This document shows positions 18,643-27,488 of a DNA stretch of 64,000 nt, in pieces. Source of the DNA: Polystyrenella longa (GTDB taxonomy: Bacteria > Planctomycetota > Planctomycetia > Planctomycetales > Planctomycetaceae); contig NZ_CP036281.1 in NCBI RefSeq assembly GCF_007750395.1, forward strand, positions 1,182,501 to 1,246,500, written 5' to 3'. A program made the position numbers and the translations under genes. The notes beneath the pieces are model-generated. The model ran no database searches. It saw only the letters and a program-made list of their open reading frames with translations, and was not told the origin of the DNA. Position 1 is the first letter of the stretch; the number at the start of each line of letters is the position of its first letter.

Positions 18643-21600
18643 AGATCCGGCAGATCGAGATTGAACAATACGGCCCGTGGCGCAACTTGCAGCTTCCTTT
18701 CGAGGGACATCCTTTCGAGATGATTTACGGCCCGAATGAGGCCGGCAAGTCGACACTGATGCGGTTTATCCGTGCGGTGTTATATGGTTATGAGACCGAG
18801 AATCTGGAAGGACCGCGCGGAGACTTCGGAGAAGATCGTCGACGCGGAAGTTTACTCGTCGAGCATCGCGGCGCCGAATATCGATTGCAGCGAAATGCGG
18901 AATGGAACGAGCGTGGCCAATTACAGATCGATCGCATCACAGAGGGGGGCGAGCATCGCGAAGGCAATCCGGAGTCGGTGCTGAAAACGCTTACGGGCGG
19001 CACTGACGAGCTTCTGTTTAACAATATCTTTGCTGTGGGTCTCGACGAAATTCAGCAATTGGCTTCCCTGCATGACGATGAAGTGGGACAGCACATCTAT
19101 GGATTAACACTGGGACCGGAGGGACGTCGTATTTTGACGGCCAACCGTCAGGCCGGTCGCAAGTTGCATCAGTTATTCCAGACCGAACCTAACCGCGGGG
19201 AATTGTTGGAACTGCTGGCCGACGAAGACCGCTTGCGCCAGGAGATAGAACAGTCGACGTCGAATTCCGGACTGTATCAACAGAAAAAACAGCAACTGGA
19301 CAACCTGCGGCGAGAAATCGAGGAACTTCGTAAACAGCAAACCAGCCTGCAGCGCGAGCAGCGGGGCTGCCGATTCATGGATTTGATTTTCAAGCCTTGG
19401 CGACAGGTTTACGATTACGAACAGGAACTCCAAAGGCTCCCCGCCCGTCGTAACCTGCCGAGTGGCGGGTTGGAAGAGCTCAAAGGGCTTGACCGGAAGA
19501 TCCGCGAGTCGCGCCGATCCTATAAAGATCAACGGGGCCAGTACCGCGAAGGTTTGAAACTGAGTACCAATCTGAAACCCGAAACTGGGGTGCGCCGCCA
19601 TGCTCAGTTAATGCGGACTTTGCTGGATCAGAAGACTTGGTATCGTGACGAACGAGAACGAATTGACCTCTTCTTTACCGACCAGAATGCGGCCCGGCAG
19701 GAATTGGATCGTGAACTTGGTAAACTTCGGAATCTATGGCCGGATATCACTCTGGAGCGATGCCGAAAGATCAATGCGACAGCAGGGGATAGCCGCGAGT
19801 TACTGGCGACTGCCCGCAAATATCAACGCGAACTGAGTCGGCGAAATCGTTTCCGCAAACGATACGACAAACGAGTCCGGAAAAATCAGGCCCGTATGGC
19901 GGAATTGACTCAGATTCAAAACGACTTGAATGGCCTATCGATCAGTGACGCACTCAATCGTGCCCGGCAGCAACTGAGCGCCGTTAAACGCCGTTTGGAA
20001 TTGCAACTGCAAATGAAAGCGTTCCAGGAACGGATGGAACGATCTCAGGCTCAACTTGCCCGGCAGGAAGAACGGATCGGTTTGCCGACGATTGCCTACC
20101 TCGGAATCACCATCTTCGTTCTGGGAGGTTTCTTTTTCGTCGCTCTTGGATTGTGGGAAGCGGTTAAAACAAGTTGGTTGATTGGAGGGATTTATTTCTT
20201 CCTTGGTCTGACGGCTGCGGGTATTGGCTGGTCGATTAAATCTCACTTCCGTACTGCCGTCAGCGAAACTGTCCGCGAAACTCAGGATGATCTGTTCGAA
20301 ACTCGTGCGAAATTGAATCAGCTTCAGAAAGAGGCCGACTCTTTATTCGATCCATCAGCGAATCGGTTGGGAGACTCTCCAGACGAAGAAAGCCTGATCG
20401 ATCGCGCATATCGTAAAGTCCGGGATCTCGAAGGGAACCTTGAGCTGGAACAGAGGGTTCATAACGAACGGGAACGGCTCAGTCGCTGGCGAAATCGTTC
20501 GCAGGAACTGCAACGGAAGGTGAGTGAGGTTCGTCAGCAATGGTGTCAGCAGTTACAACGGGTCGGGCTGCCCGAGTCTGTCAATATTGATGAAACATTC
20601 GACTTGTGGGAACAAGTGCAGGCAACATTAGCGGCGGACAAGCATCTGCGTCAGTTGGAAGACTCACTCAACCAGCGCCGGCACACGCTCGATCATTACG
20701 AAAGCCAGGTTCGTCAGGTTAATGAAGATCTTTCTCTCGAAGGAGAGGCCGTCGGTCGGGACAACAACCTGTTGAAGCTTTTCCCACAATGGGAAAACCT
20801 GATTGGCCAGTATGGGGAATGGCGTTCTGTACGACGGAAACATCGTGCGGAAAGTCGTGATTCCCGCCGACAGGTCCGACTTCTGCAAAAGGAGTACGAA
20901 GAACTCCGAACGCGACGTAGCGGTTTGCTCGAAAAGGCGGGAGTGCATTCTTTAAAAGAGTATGCGGACCTCGAAGAAAAGCTGCAACGTCGGACCGAAC
21001 TGGAAGACCTGTTGATGCTTGCTCGGGAAGATCTGGATCGTCTGGCCTCGACCGAGCCTGACTTGGCGATTGTGGAAGATGATCTGGAAAAATTCGATCC
21101 AATTTCCAACAAGAACCGTCTGGGCGATCTCTCACAACGGGAACAGGTCACCAACGATAAACTCAGTCGGCGATTAGAAGAGACGGGTGCGCTCAAACAG
21201 CAGTTGGGCGAATGGGAATCAGACCAATCTCTGATGAAATACCGACAGGAGTTGGCGGCGGTTCGGGCCCGCATGCACGAGGCAACCTCGCAATGGTTGG
21301 GCGTGCAAGTAGGCCAGGAAATCACGCGCCAACTACAGACACAATACGAACGCACGCAGCAGCCTGAAGTGTTGGCGAACGCTTCGCGGTACTTTACGGA
21401 ACTGACCGAAGGCCGCTATCAGAATGTCTGGACTCCGCTCGGAAAACGGCATCTCTGTCTGGAAGATGGTCACAAGCAGGTGTTCCGGGTGGAACAGGTA
21501 AGCCGCGGTACACGGGAATTACTGTTTCTCTCCTTGCGTATGGCGCTGGTTCAGCAGTTTGCCGGTCGTGATATCGAGTTGCCCTTTATTCTTGATGATG

Positions 21601-21797
21601 TCATGGTAAACTTCGACCAGGGACGCACGGAGACGGCATTGTCGACCCTCCTGAAATGGGCGGAGGGAGGTCAACAGATTTTGTGCTTCACATGCCATCT
21701 TCATTTGGCGAAAATGCTGGAAGAACGAGGTGTGAAAACATTTCACCTTCCCAAAAACCAAACCGCCGCAGAAGCAGGGAACAGATGGGCTGGTTAA
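18639..21797 (+). CDS. YhaN/SbcC-like SMC-type ATPase with internal membrane segment
   Basis: A 1052-residue Rad50/SbcC-class ATPase. Walker A is G31-P-N-E-A-G-K-S-T39. The C-terminal lobe carries the signature VSRGTRELLFLSLRMAL and Walker B LPFILDDVMVNFDQGR. Long charged coiled coils fill residues about 190-470 and 540-900. Between them, near residues 485-535, lie two hydrophobic helices (IAYLGITIFVLGGFFFVALG and WLIGGIYFFLGLTAAGIGW), which would place the coil apex at the membrane, as in YhaN. The ATPase motifs look intact, unlike those of its nuclease-like partner immediately upstream. It probably acts in DNA-end or membrane-linked maintenance; the exact role is unknown. Confidence 0.85.
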   Translation: MKIRQIEIEQYGPWRNLQLPFEGHPFEMIYGPNEAGKSTLMRFIRAVLYGYETENLEGPRGDFGEDRRRGSLLVEHRGAEYRLQRNAEWNERGQLQIDRITEGGEHREGNPESVLKTLTGGTDELLFNNIFAVGLDEIQQLASLHDDEVGQHIYGLTLGPEGRRILTANRQAGRKLHQLFQTEPNRGELLELLADEDRLRQEIEQSTSNSGLYQQKKQQLDNLRREIEELRKQQTSLQREQRGCRFMDLIFKPWRQVYDYEQELQRLPARRNLPSGGLEELKGLDRKIRESRRSYKDQRGQYREGLKLSTNLKPETGVRRHAQLMRTLLDQKTWYRDERERIDLFFTDQNAARQELDRELGKLRNLWPDITLERCRKINATAGDSRELLATARKYQRELSRRNRFRKRYDKRVRKNQARMAELTQIQNDLNGLSISDALNRARQQLSAVKRRLELQLQMKAFQERMERSQAQLARQEERIGLPTIAYLGITIFVLGGFFFVALGLWEAVKTSWLIGGIYFFLGLTAAGIGWSIKSHFRTAVSETVRETQDDLFETRAKLNQLQKEADSLFDPSANRLGDSPDEESLIDRAYRKVRDLEGNLELEQRVHNERERLSRWRNRSQELQRKVSEVRQQWCQQLQRVGLPESVNIDETFDLWEQVQATLAADKHLRQLEDSLNQRRHTLDHYESQVRQVNEDLSLEGEAVGRDNNLLKLFPQWENLIGQYGEWRSVRRKHRAESRDSRRQVRLLQKEYEELRTRRSGLLEKAGVHSLKEYADLEEKLQRRTELEDLLMLAREDLDRLASTEPDLAIVEDDLEKFDPISNKNRLGDLSQREQVTNDKLSRRLEETGALKQQLGEWESDQSLMKYRQELAAVRARMHEATSQWLGVQVGQEITRQLQTQYERTQQPEVLANASRYFTELTEGRYQNVWTPLGKRHLCLEDGHKQVFRVEQVSRGTRELLFLSLRMALVQQFAGRDIELPFILDDVMVNFDQGRTETALSTLLKWAEGGQQILCFTCHLHLAKMLEERGVKTFHLPKNQTAAEAGNRWAG

Positions 21798-23392
21798 GCC
21801 GCGACGTTTACCAAGTCACACACAACCAATTTTCATGCAAAAGCCAAATTGCACGCTACTACCGTCGGATGCTTTGTGTTTCGGCGCTGCTGCTCACGCT
21901 TTTGACGGGCTGCGATAATCCATCGAATTCGCAAGCCACGCCGTCTCCGGATACGGGCGTGCCGATGGGCGAACCGAATCCCGCTCGTCTCTCTCCCGGT
22001 CAGGATCTCCCCTCGCCAACAAAGCGAGATTCGGCCGCTCTGGATGCGCACATCACGCAGGAAATTCTGGCGGAGGAGCCAGTTCAGTTTGACAACCAGA
22101 CCGAGCCGGAACAGGTCTACCGCCCGGTCGACCGACGACAAGTTCCTGATCCGGGATTGCTCGATCAACTCGGTATCCACATGGTGGAGTCCAAACACAT
22201 CCGGCTTTACAGCGATTTGCCAGTCGAGCAGATCGAATCCTTGCCTCCGTTGGTCGACCAGTTGATTGCGGCACTGGAAAAATACTTTGGAGAGCTTCCT
22301 CCAGATCGAGATGGTAAAGCTTTTCAACTGTCAGGCTATATCATGCAAGATGTTCCTCTGTATGAAAAGTCGGGTCTGCTCCCTCCGAAGTTTGCACAAG
22401 TGCAACATGGTCGACATCAGGGAGCCGAATTCTGGATCGTCGTTCCCGCTTCCGAATACTACCTGCGACACCTCCTGTTTCACGAAGCGACCCATTGCTT
22501 CATGATGTATCTTCCCGGCACCTCTGCTCCCGTCTGGTATCTTGAGGGAATGGCTGAATTGTTCGGGACGCATTGGCTACGAGAGGATGGCTCGATTGAA
22601 TTCAACATCTTTCCTGAATCAACGACGGCCTACGAAGGCTTTGGCCGAATTGAACTGATCAAGCTGGATATCGACGAGACTGGTCCCAAAATGATCGAAC
22701 AGGTGACCAATCTGGAAAGTGGTGGGTACCACAGTAATGTCTCCTATGCCTGGGCATGGGCACTCTGTTCCTTTTTCGATCAGCACCCTGAATATCAACA
22801 ACGATTCCGGCATCTCTCTCGACAGTATTTGCGTGAAGAACCGTTCGTGGAGAACTTCGTGAAAGAGTTTGCACCTTTAGCGACTCGGCTTAACCAGGAG
22901 TGGATCGCGATGATTTCCGAACTCGAATACGGAATGGAGATCGACCGTCTGGCAATCGATTTCACACCCGGGAAACCAATCGAGGGAGCTGTAGAAATCG
23001 AAGTCGCTGCGAATGAAGGTTGGCAGAATAGCCGTTGGCTACTGGAGGCCGGCAAGACTTACCGCGTGCAGGCGACTGGTCAGTTTGAACTTGACGAAAC
23101 AACCCGGCCCTGGACCAGCACCGCGGAGGGAATCAGCATCGACTACTACCGCGGAGCGCCCTTTGGACGATTGCTGGGAGCAATTGCACCTGCAGAAGCT
23201 GAAAGCCCAGAACAGAATTACTGCTTCGCTCAGTTTGCCAATTTCGGTAAGGAACTGGTGTTCCGCGCTCCCTATACGGGAACGCTCCACTTACGTCTTA
23301 ATGACCGGCCCGATTTGATGTTTGATAACAAAGGCACGGTGCAAGTCCGTGTCGAAGAAGTCGAAATGCCAACCGACGAATCGGCTCGTTAA
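21785..23392 (+). CDS. Lipoprotein zinc metallopeptidase (gluzincin, peptidase MA-like) with lectin-like C-terminal domain
   Basis: 535 residues from the ATG at 21785, which overlaps the previous stop by 13 bp; another ATG at 21869 starts directly at the signal peptide. The signal segment ends in a lipobox LLTGC with C43. The peptidase motif H233-E-A-T-H237 (LLFHEATHCFMMYL) is followed by WYLEGMAELFG, whose glutamate is the third zinc ligand of gluzincins. The C-terminal 150 residues (WLLEAGKTYRVQATGQFEL, GISIDYYRGAPFGRLLGAI) resemble the PA-I lectin / galactose-binding fold. It is likely a surface protein whose target is unknown. Translation is probably coupled to the ATPase gene. Confidence 0.75.
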   Translation: MGWLSRDVYQVTHNQFSCKSQIARYYRRMLCVSALLLTLLTGCDNPSNSQATPSPDTGVPMGEPNPARLSPGQDLPSPTKRDSAALDAHITQEILAEEPVQFDNQTEPEQVYRPVDRRQVPDPGLLDQLGIHMVESKHIRLYSDLPVEQIESLPPLVDQLIAALEKYFGELPPDRDGKAFQLSGYIMQDVPLYEKSGLLPPKFAQVQHGRHQGAEFWIVVPASEYYLRHLLFHEATHCFMMYLPGTSAPVWYLEGMAELFGTHWLREDGSIEFNIFPESTTAYEGFGRIELIKLDIDETGPKMIEQVTNLESGGYHSNVSYAWAWALCSFFDQHPEYQQRFRHLSRQYLREEPFVENFVKEFAPLATRLNQEWIAMISELEYGMEIDRLAIDFTPGKPIEGAVEIEVAANEGWQNSRWLLEAGKTYRVQATGQFELDETTRPWTSTAEGISIDYYRGAPFGRLLGAIAPAEAESPEQNYCFAQFANFGKELVFRAPYTGTLHLRLNDRPDLMFDNKGTVQVRVEEVEMPTDESAR

Positions 23393-23711
23393 TCATTGGG
23401 CTATACGTTTCAGGGCCGTGGTCGTTTCTTTCCGGTCGCCGGACGTTTTTGACGAGTCGATGCACTTTTCCGTTGTGGATTCCGTATTCTGGAATCGTAC
23501 TGATTCTTCTCGGGATCGAATGAACAGGAGTTGGTCCTGCTTTCAGAGGAACCTACATGATGGTCCATATTGATGGACGGGGAACACCACTGAGTGCAGT
23601 TCGCTTGTCTGTTCACTATCCTTAAAAGGTTGTGAAACTGCCTCTATCTTTAACAGTCGCAGCAAGTATAGGTATTTCATTAGATTTTTATTGAATTGAG
23701 TAACCAACACT
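23393..23711. other. Intergenic region with remnant of a lysine-arginine-proline tail
   Basis: A minus-strand stretch at 23410-23450 encodes QKRPATGKKRPRP and a stop, nearly the same as the RKRPGTAKKRPR tail of the membrane protein that ends at 25566. The first 16 bases of the match (CCGTGGTCGTTTCTTT) are identical. No intact gene accompanies it. The rest of the interval shows nothing recognisable. Confidence 0.45.
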
Positions 23712-24362
23712 ATGACTGAACCAATATATAGTGTCGTTCCACTGACGATTGCCCAGAAACTTGTTACTGAGTTCGGTTCGGAGTTTCTCTCCGTAACTCG
23801 CAGAGCTAGCCGGCTGTCGAATGGCTCCATGATCATGCTCCTGGACGGCCCGGATGATGTATTTGAAGAGTTTTACGCTGCCAACAGGTTCGGGAATCGA
23901 TTCGACACGCCAACTTATCGTGCTCTCAGGCCTTTCACCAGAGAACTGTTCTCCGTAGTTTTGTGCTCGCGATACAACAATAAACTGGGGACGCTTCGCT
24001 TTTCGATTGGTCCGGCGATTGGCCAACCCTACGACAGTATCGAAGACGATTTGTCTTCAATACCAGTTGTCATTGGATTCCGTCGCAAGCTGAAAGCGGC
24101 AGACTCAGAAAAGATCTCCAACCTGATTATAGACAGCTTGAATCATGGTGACGATCGTTTCGGAAAGTTACGCATGGTCGATTCTCCCGTCCTCACTACG
24201 GAAAAGTATATCTGTTTCAGTCTTGATTTTTCTCAGGCGGAAATGGCCAGTACGGTTCCATTAGTCACGGATCTAGTCGACTATGCAATGGAGCATGAAA
24301 AACTCCGAATGTCCGACATCTTGTTTGGCTGCCGTATAGAGGGTGGAACTCCTACACACTAA
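23712..24362 (+). CDS. Hypothetical protein
   Basis: 216 residues, soluble, with no signal peptide or membrane segment. Not recognised. It begins MTEPIYSVVPLTIAQKLV and shows mixed alpha/beta composition with an acidic middle (YDSIEDDLSSIPVVIGF). The frame is clean and the composition protein-like. It lies at the left edge of a decayed accessory stretch that also holds a frameshifted gene and an IS3 remnant, so an accessory role such as toxin immunity is possible but unsupported by motif. Confidence 0.5.
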   Translation: MTEPIYSVVPLTIAQKLVTEFGSEFLSVTRRASRLSNGSMIMLLDGPDDVFEEFYAANRFGNRFDTPTYRALRPFTRELFSVVLCSRYNNKLGTLRFSIGPAIGQPYDSIEDDLSSIPVVIGFRRKLKAADSEKISNLIIDSLNHGDDRFGKLRMVDSPVLTTEKYICFSLDFSQAEMASTVPLVTDLVDYAMEHEKLRMSDILFGCRIEGGTPTH

Positions 24363-24456
24363 TCACGATGCTACCTCGGACATCGTCTCGCATCGCTCTT
24401 CCAGCAAATTTCCAAGTCGCGAAATACATTTCACAAAATCAGAGAGGGTCGATTGA

Positions 24457-25121
24457 ATGGGAAGTTTTTCCAGAAGCATGCATCTGAAGTCAATTGATTC
24501 CACAAGAATCAATGAGTTAATCGAGTCCTTTTTGAAAGACTCAAGTGATTCCGTCGAGGACGTACTTGATGAATACGAAGGCTTTCCCTTCGATGAGGAT
24601 CATGAGGCAGCACTGCTGGTTACGAAACCGTATCAGGGCTGGATCAGTCTGATCGGTAACATCGAGTTCGAATTCGAATTACTGGCGGAACATATCACCC
24701 GGCAATTGAATGACACGGCGTTGGTCGTCTCGCTGATTGATAGTGACTATTGGGGGTACGTGCTGTACGAACGGGGACGCGCCCTTGATGAATATCAGAG
24801 TTACTTCTTATTTGGCAATGACGAATACAGGCCAGTCTCATTTCAAACGGTAGATCCTACGATGTCGTCATCTGACGCGGCTGACTACGATTGCTCCCAA
24901 CACTTCGATAAGTTGTCCCCCTTGTTCGATGGTGTAACGAAAGAGTTGCTCACCCAGACAATGGTCACGAAGAGTACTTTCGCTGAAGAACCCTTAATCT
25001 CATTTCTCAAATGCTCCAAATCCCTGAACTCTATGCAAACCTGCTGTATCAGGAACTCGAAAGTATAGAGTGGGAGGACCAGGGTATCGCGTTTTCGCAT
25101 CACTGGGTAATACGCGATTAG
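24457..25121 (+). pseudogene. Hypothetical protein gene with C-terminal frameshift
   Basis: The first frame (24457-25068) encodes a soluble acidic protein of unknown family starting MGSFSRSMHLKSIDSTRIN. Its last 20 residues (CSKSLNSMQTCCIRNSKV) look out of frame. A one-base shift near 24988-24996 would instead continue as NLISQMLQIPELYANLLYQ and LESIEWEDQGIAF to a stop at 25121, which reads like a natural helical C-terminus. The gene is thus either recently broken or carries a base error in a C/T run. Function is unknown. Confidence 0.5.
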
Positions 25122-25143
25122 TGCCGGACCGTAACGCCGTTAG

Positions 25144-25305
25144 GAGACTCTGAATGGGACCGAGTATATCAGCCTGCTCACTGGCAATCCGTACAATCCC
25201 CGTATCGCAAACATATTCAGCCGACTTCGAAATCGAGTGATTCCAGGCGGTTATGTTTTTGACGAGCGGGGAATATCGGGCGCGGATCTAATTCGGCCGA
25301 AGCAG
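25144..25305 (+). pseudogene. Possible gene fragment of unknown family
   Basis: One plus-strand frame reads like natural protein for about 50 residues: YISLLTGNPYNPRIANIF, then RLRNRVIPGGYVFDERG and ISGADLIRP. It has no start codon with a ribosome site and runs into the minus-strand IS3 remnant, after which the frame becomes nonsense. It may be the stump of a gene cut by that insertion. Low confidence. Confidence 0.25.
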
Positions 25306-25493
25306 AGTTCATGCCGCCCTACTGGTTCCTGCAGCGGTCGAAGCTCGATTCTCACTTCCAGAGCCTGCAGCACGGACGCCCTTTTCTGACCGGCGTTGAG
25401 CATGGGGACCGCATCTCTGAGTTTTTTGACAAACTGCTCAGGAGTATGTCGTTTAAGTTTCTTTGTTGTCGTTGAAGTTCTTTTTGAAGCCAT
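25251..25493 (-). pseudogene. IS3-family transposase OrfA remnant
   Basis: The frame starts like an IS3-group OrfA helix-turn-helix protein: KKLKRHTPEQFVKKLRDA and MLNAGQKRASVLQALEV. After LEV it leaves the expected frame. Reading one base over gives SSFDRCRNQ-stop-GGMNSASAEL, matching the usual SESTFHRWRNQYGGMKSEEA pattern with a stop where tyrosine belongs. Thus it has at least one frameshift and one nonsense codon and no OrfB. This is a dead transposon fragment. Confidence 0.7.
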
Positions 25494-25565
25494 TAGGGAC
25501 TCCGGTTTCCTTCACAACAGATGGTTCAGTTTTATAAATGCAGGCCAGTCTCGTTAATCATCGAC

Positions 25566-26114
25566 TCAAACGTCTTCGGACCGTGGTCGTTTCTTTGCTG
25601 TACCCGGTCGTTTTCGGCCTGTCGCTGTATTCCCTCGTTCTTCGCCAGTTGATCGAACACTCTTCTGTCGGGAAGGGGAGGAACTGTTGTCTCTCGGTTT
25701 CTTTTTTACCGTTTTCTTTTCTTCCTGTTGTCGATCACTCCCACCAAAATCAAAACCAAACTTTCCCGTGATGGCCATGTAGAGGCAACCCAACTGCACA
25801 ATCATCAAGGGTATCGCGGTTCGGGGGATGCTCTGACCGGGGGCGTTCTCGTTTTCCGGTCCGAAGAGGATCATCATTTCAAAGTACAGCAGTCCCAGGA
25901 AAATAATTACTCCAGACAAGCGGGTGGTGATCGCTTTCTCAAAAGGGAGCAATCCTGCCACGCCACCCAGGATGCAGGTGAAACCGATTCCGTACAGCAG
26001 ATAGTCCCCACCCGGAGCAAGTCCCTCTTTGGTAAGCATAGAAGGAGCGAACAGAAAGCCGATTCCAAATAGGAGTCCGGCCAGACTCAGGATAATGACG
26101 GCGGTGCGACTCAT
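25566..26114 (-). CDS. Small integral membrane protein with basic C-terminal tail
   Basis: 182 residues. Four hydrophobic helices are visible (about 5-25, 38-58, 66-86 and 100-121). A 60-residue hydrophilic tail follows, rich in Lys, Arg, Ser and Pro and ending in a KRPGTAKKRPRSEDV phrase. No family was recognised. The tail may bind nucleic acid or acidic phospholipid head groups. A remnant of a similar tail lies at 23410-23450. The gene is divergent from the quinone oxidoreductase. Confidence 0.65.
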   Translation of the reverse strand: MSRTAVIILSLAGLLFGIGFLFAPSMLTKEGLAPGGDYLLYGIGFTCILGGVAGLLPFEKAITTRLSGVIIFLGLLYFEMMILFGPENENAPGQSIPRTAIPLMIVQLGCLYMAITGKFGFDFGGSDRQQEEKKTVKKKPRDNSSSPSRQKSVRSTGEERGNTATGRKRPGTAKKRPRSEDV

Positions 26115-26302
26115 GGAGGGCCCCTGATATTGAATTGCCTGAATAGGAAGAGAATGCTCGAATGATTGTGAGTCTTTATATCACGGACGGAAGACGCGCT
26201 ACAATCCGTTTCCAGCCCTTGTGACGATCAATCCTCTCTCAGTACGATAAAACGAGTGTATCCAAAACCACTCATTACCTCCCCTTCAAGGACCAAATTA
26301 TC

Positions 26303-27304
26303 ATGAAAGCGGCCGTCATCCATCAAACTGGTGCTGCTGAGGACGTATTGAAAGTCGAAGAACTGTCGACTCCTGAACCCGCGAAAAACGAATTGTTGAT
26401 TGCCGTCAAAGCGGCGGCCGTAAACCCGATAGACACCTACATTCGCAGTGGCGTCATCGCACTTCCACTCGAATTTCCTTATATCGTCGGTTGCGACTTT
26501 GCGGGTGAAGTCGTCTCGGTCGGAGCCGACGTTAAAAACTTCAAACAGGGTGACCGAGTCTGGGGGAGTAACCAGAGCTTGGCGGGTCGACAGGGGACCT
26601 TTGCTGAAGAGATCGTCGTGGCCGAAGAATGGGCCTATCCTGTTCCGAACGGTCAATCATTCGAATCAGCCGCTGCGGGGGCGCTCGTTGGGATCACGGC
26701 TCATCTGGGACTCTTCCTGCATTCCAACTTGCAACCGGGAGAAACCGTTTTTGTGAATGGTGGGACAGGAGGAGTTGGTTCCGCGGTTGTGCAATTTGCC
26801 AAAGCGACCGGAGCGAAAGTGATCGCGACAGTCGGTTCAGGCGAGAAGAAAGCGCACTGCGAAAAGTTGGGGGCCGACCTCGCCATCAATTATAAAACGG
26901 AAGATGTTGACGCAAAAATTAAAGAGTTCGTCGGCGAAGAAGGGGGGATTGATGTCTGGTTTGAGACACTTCGTGAACAGGATCCCGCGCGGACGATCGG
27001 TCTGCTGAATAAACGGGGACGATATATTGTGATGGCCGGTCGCGATTCCAAACCTCCTTTTCCGATCGGCCCGTTTTACGTCAAAGACCTTCGCCTGATC
27101 GGTTTTGCGATGTTCAATGCTTCGCCTGAAGAACAACGCGACTCGGCTAAAGAACTCAACGACTGGTTCACCGCGGGTAAATGGGCCCCTCAGGTCGGTG
27201 AAACATTCCCGCTGGAAAAAGCTGCGCAGGCACATCAGTTACAGGAGCAGAACACCTTACAGGGTAAAGGCTCCCTCAGCGGCAAAATCATCGTCACGAT
27301 ATAG
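26303..27304 (+). CDS. NADPH:quinone oxidoreductase, zinc-independent MDR family
   Basis: A 333-residue medium-chain dehydrogenase/reductase. The N-terminal catalytic domain begins MKAAVIHQTGAAEDVLKVEE and contains AAAVNPIDTYIRSG. The Rossmann domain has the NADPH loop VNGGTGGVGSAVVQFAKATG. There is no structural or catalytic zinc cysteine cluster, so it belongs to the quinone oxidoreductase (QOR/zeta-crystallin) branch. It probably reduces quinones or activated alkenes with NADPH. The length is normal. It stands alone, followed by a repeat element. Confidence 0.85.
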   Translation: MKAAVIHQTGAAEDVLKVEELSTPEPAKNELLIAVKAAAVNPIDTYIRSGVIALPLEFPYIVGCDFAGEVVSVGADVKNFKQGDRVWGSNQSLAGRQGTFAEEIVVAEEWAYPVPNGQSFESAAAGALVGITAHLGLFLHSNLQPGETVFVNGGTGGVGSAVVQFAKATGAKVIATVGSGEKKAHCEKLGADLAINYKTEDVDAKIKEFVGEEGGIDVWFETLREQDPARTIGLLNKRGRYIVMAGRDSKPPFPIGPFYVKDLRLIGFAMFNASPEEQRDSAKELNDWFTAGKWAPQVGETFPLEKAAQAHQLQEQNTLQGKGSLSGKIIVTI

Positions 27305-27345
27305 ACAAGGTGATGGGTTATGTGTCGGGTGGTCCGGTATTTTAT

Positions 27346-27460
27346 TTTGAACCACTTAGACACGAAGTCACAAAAGATCGAAATGCTTTGAAGCTGTGAA
27401 GATACCTTCATTGATCAACTTGTAAATTCTTTGTGTTCTTAGTGGCTTTGTGGTTCAAAA
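27346..27460. repeat. Long inverted-repeat intergenic element, copy 2
   Basis: The left arm TTTGAACCACTTAGACACG (27346 onward) pairs with the right arm ending GGCTTTGTGGTTCAAAA (27430-27460). It shares its arms, but not its centre, with the element at 105-291. It lies in the gap between two convergent genes and could fold into a long hairpin. Confidence 0.55.
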
Positions 27461-27488
27461 CTTGAGCAAAATTTTCATTTTACTGGGT

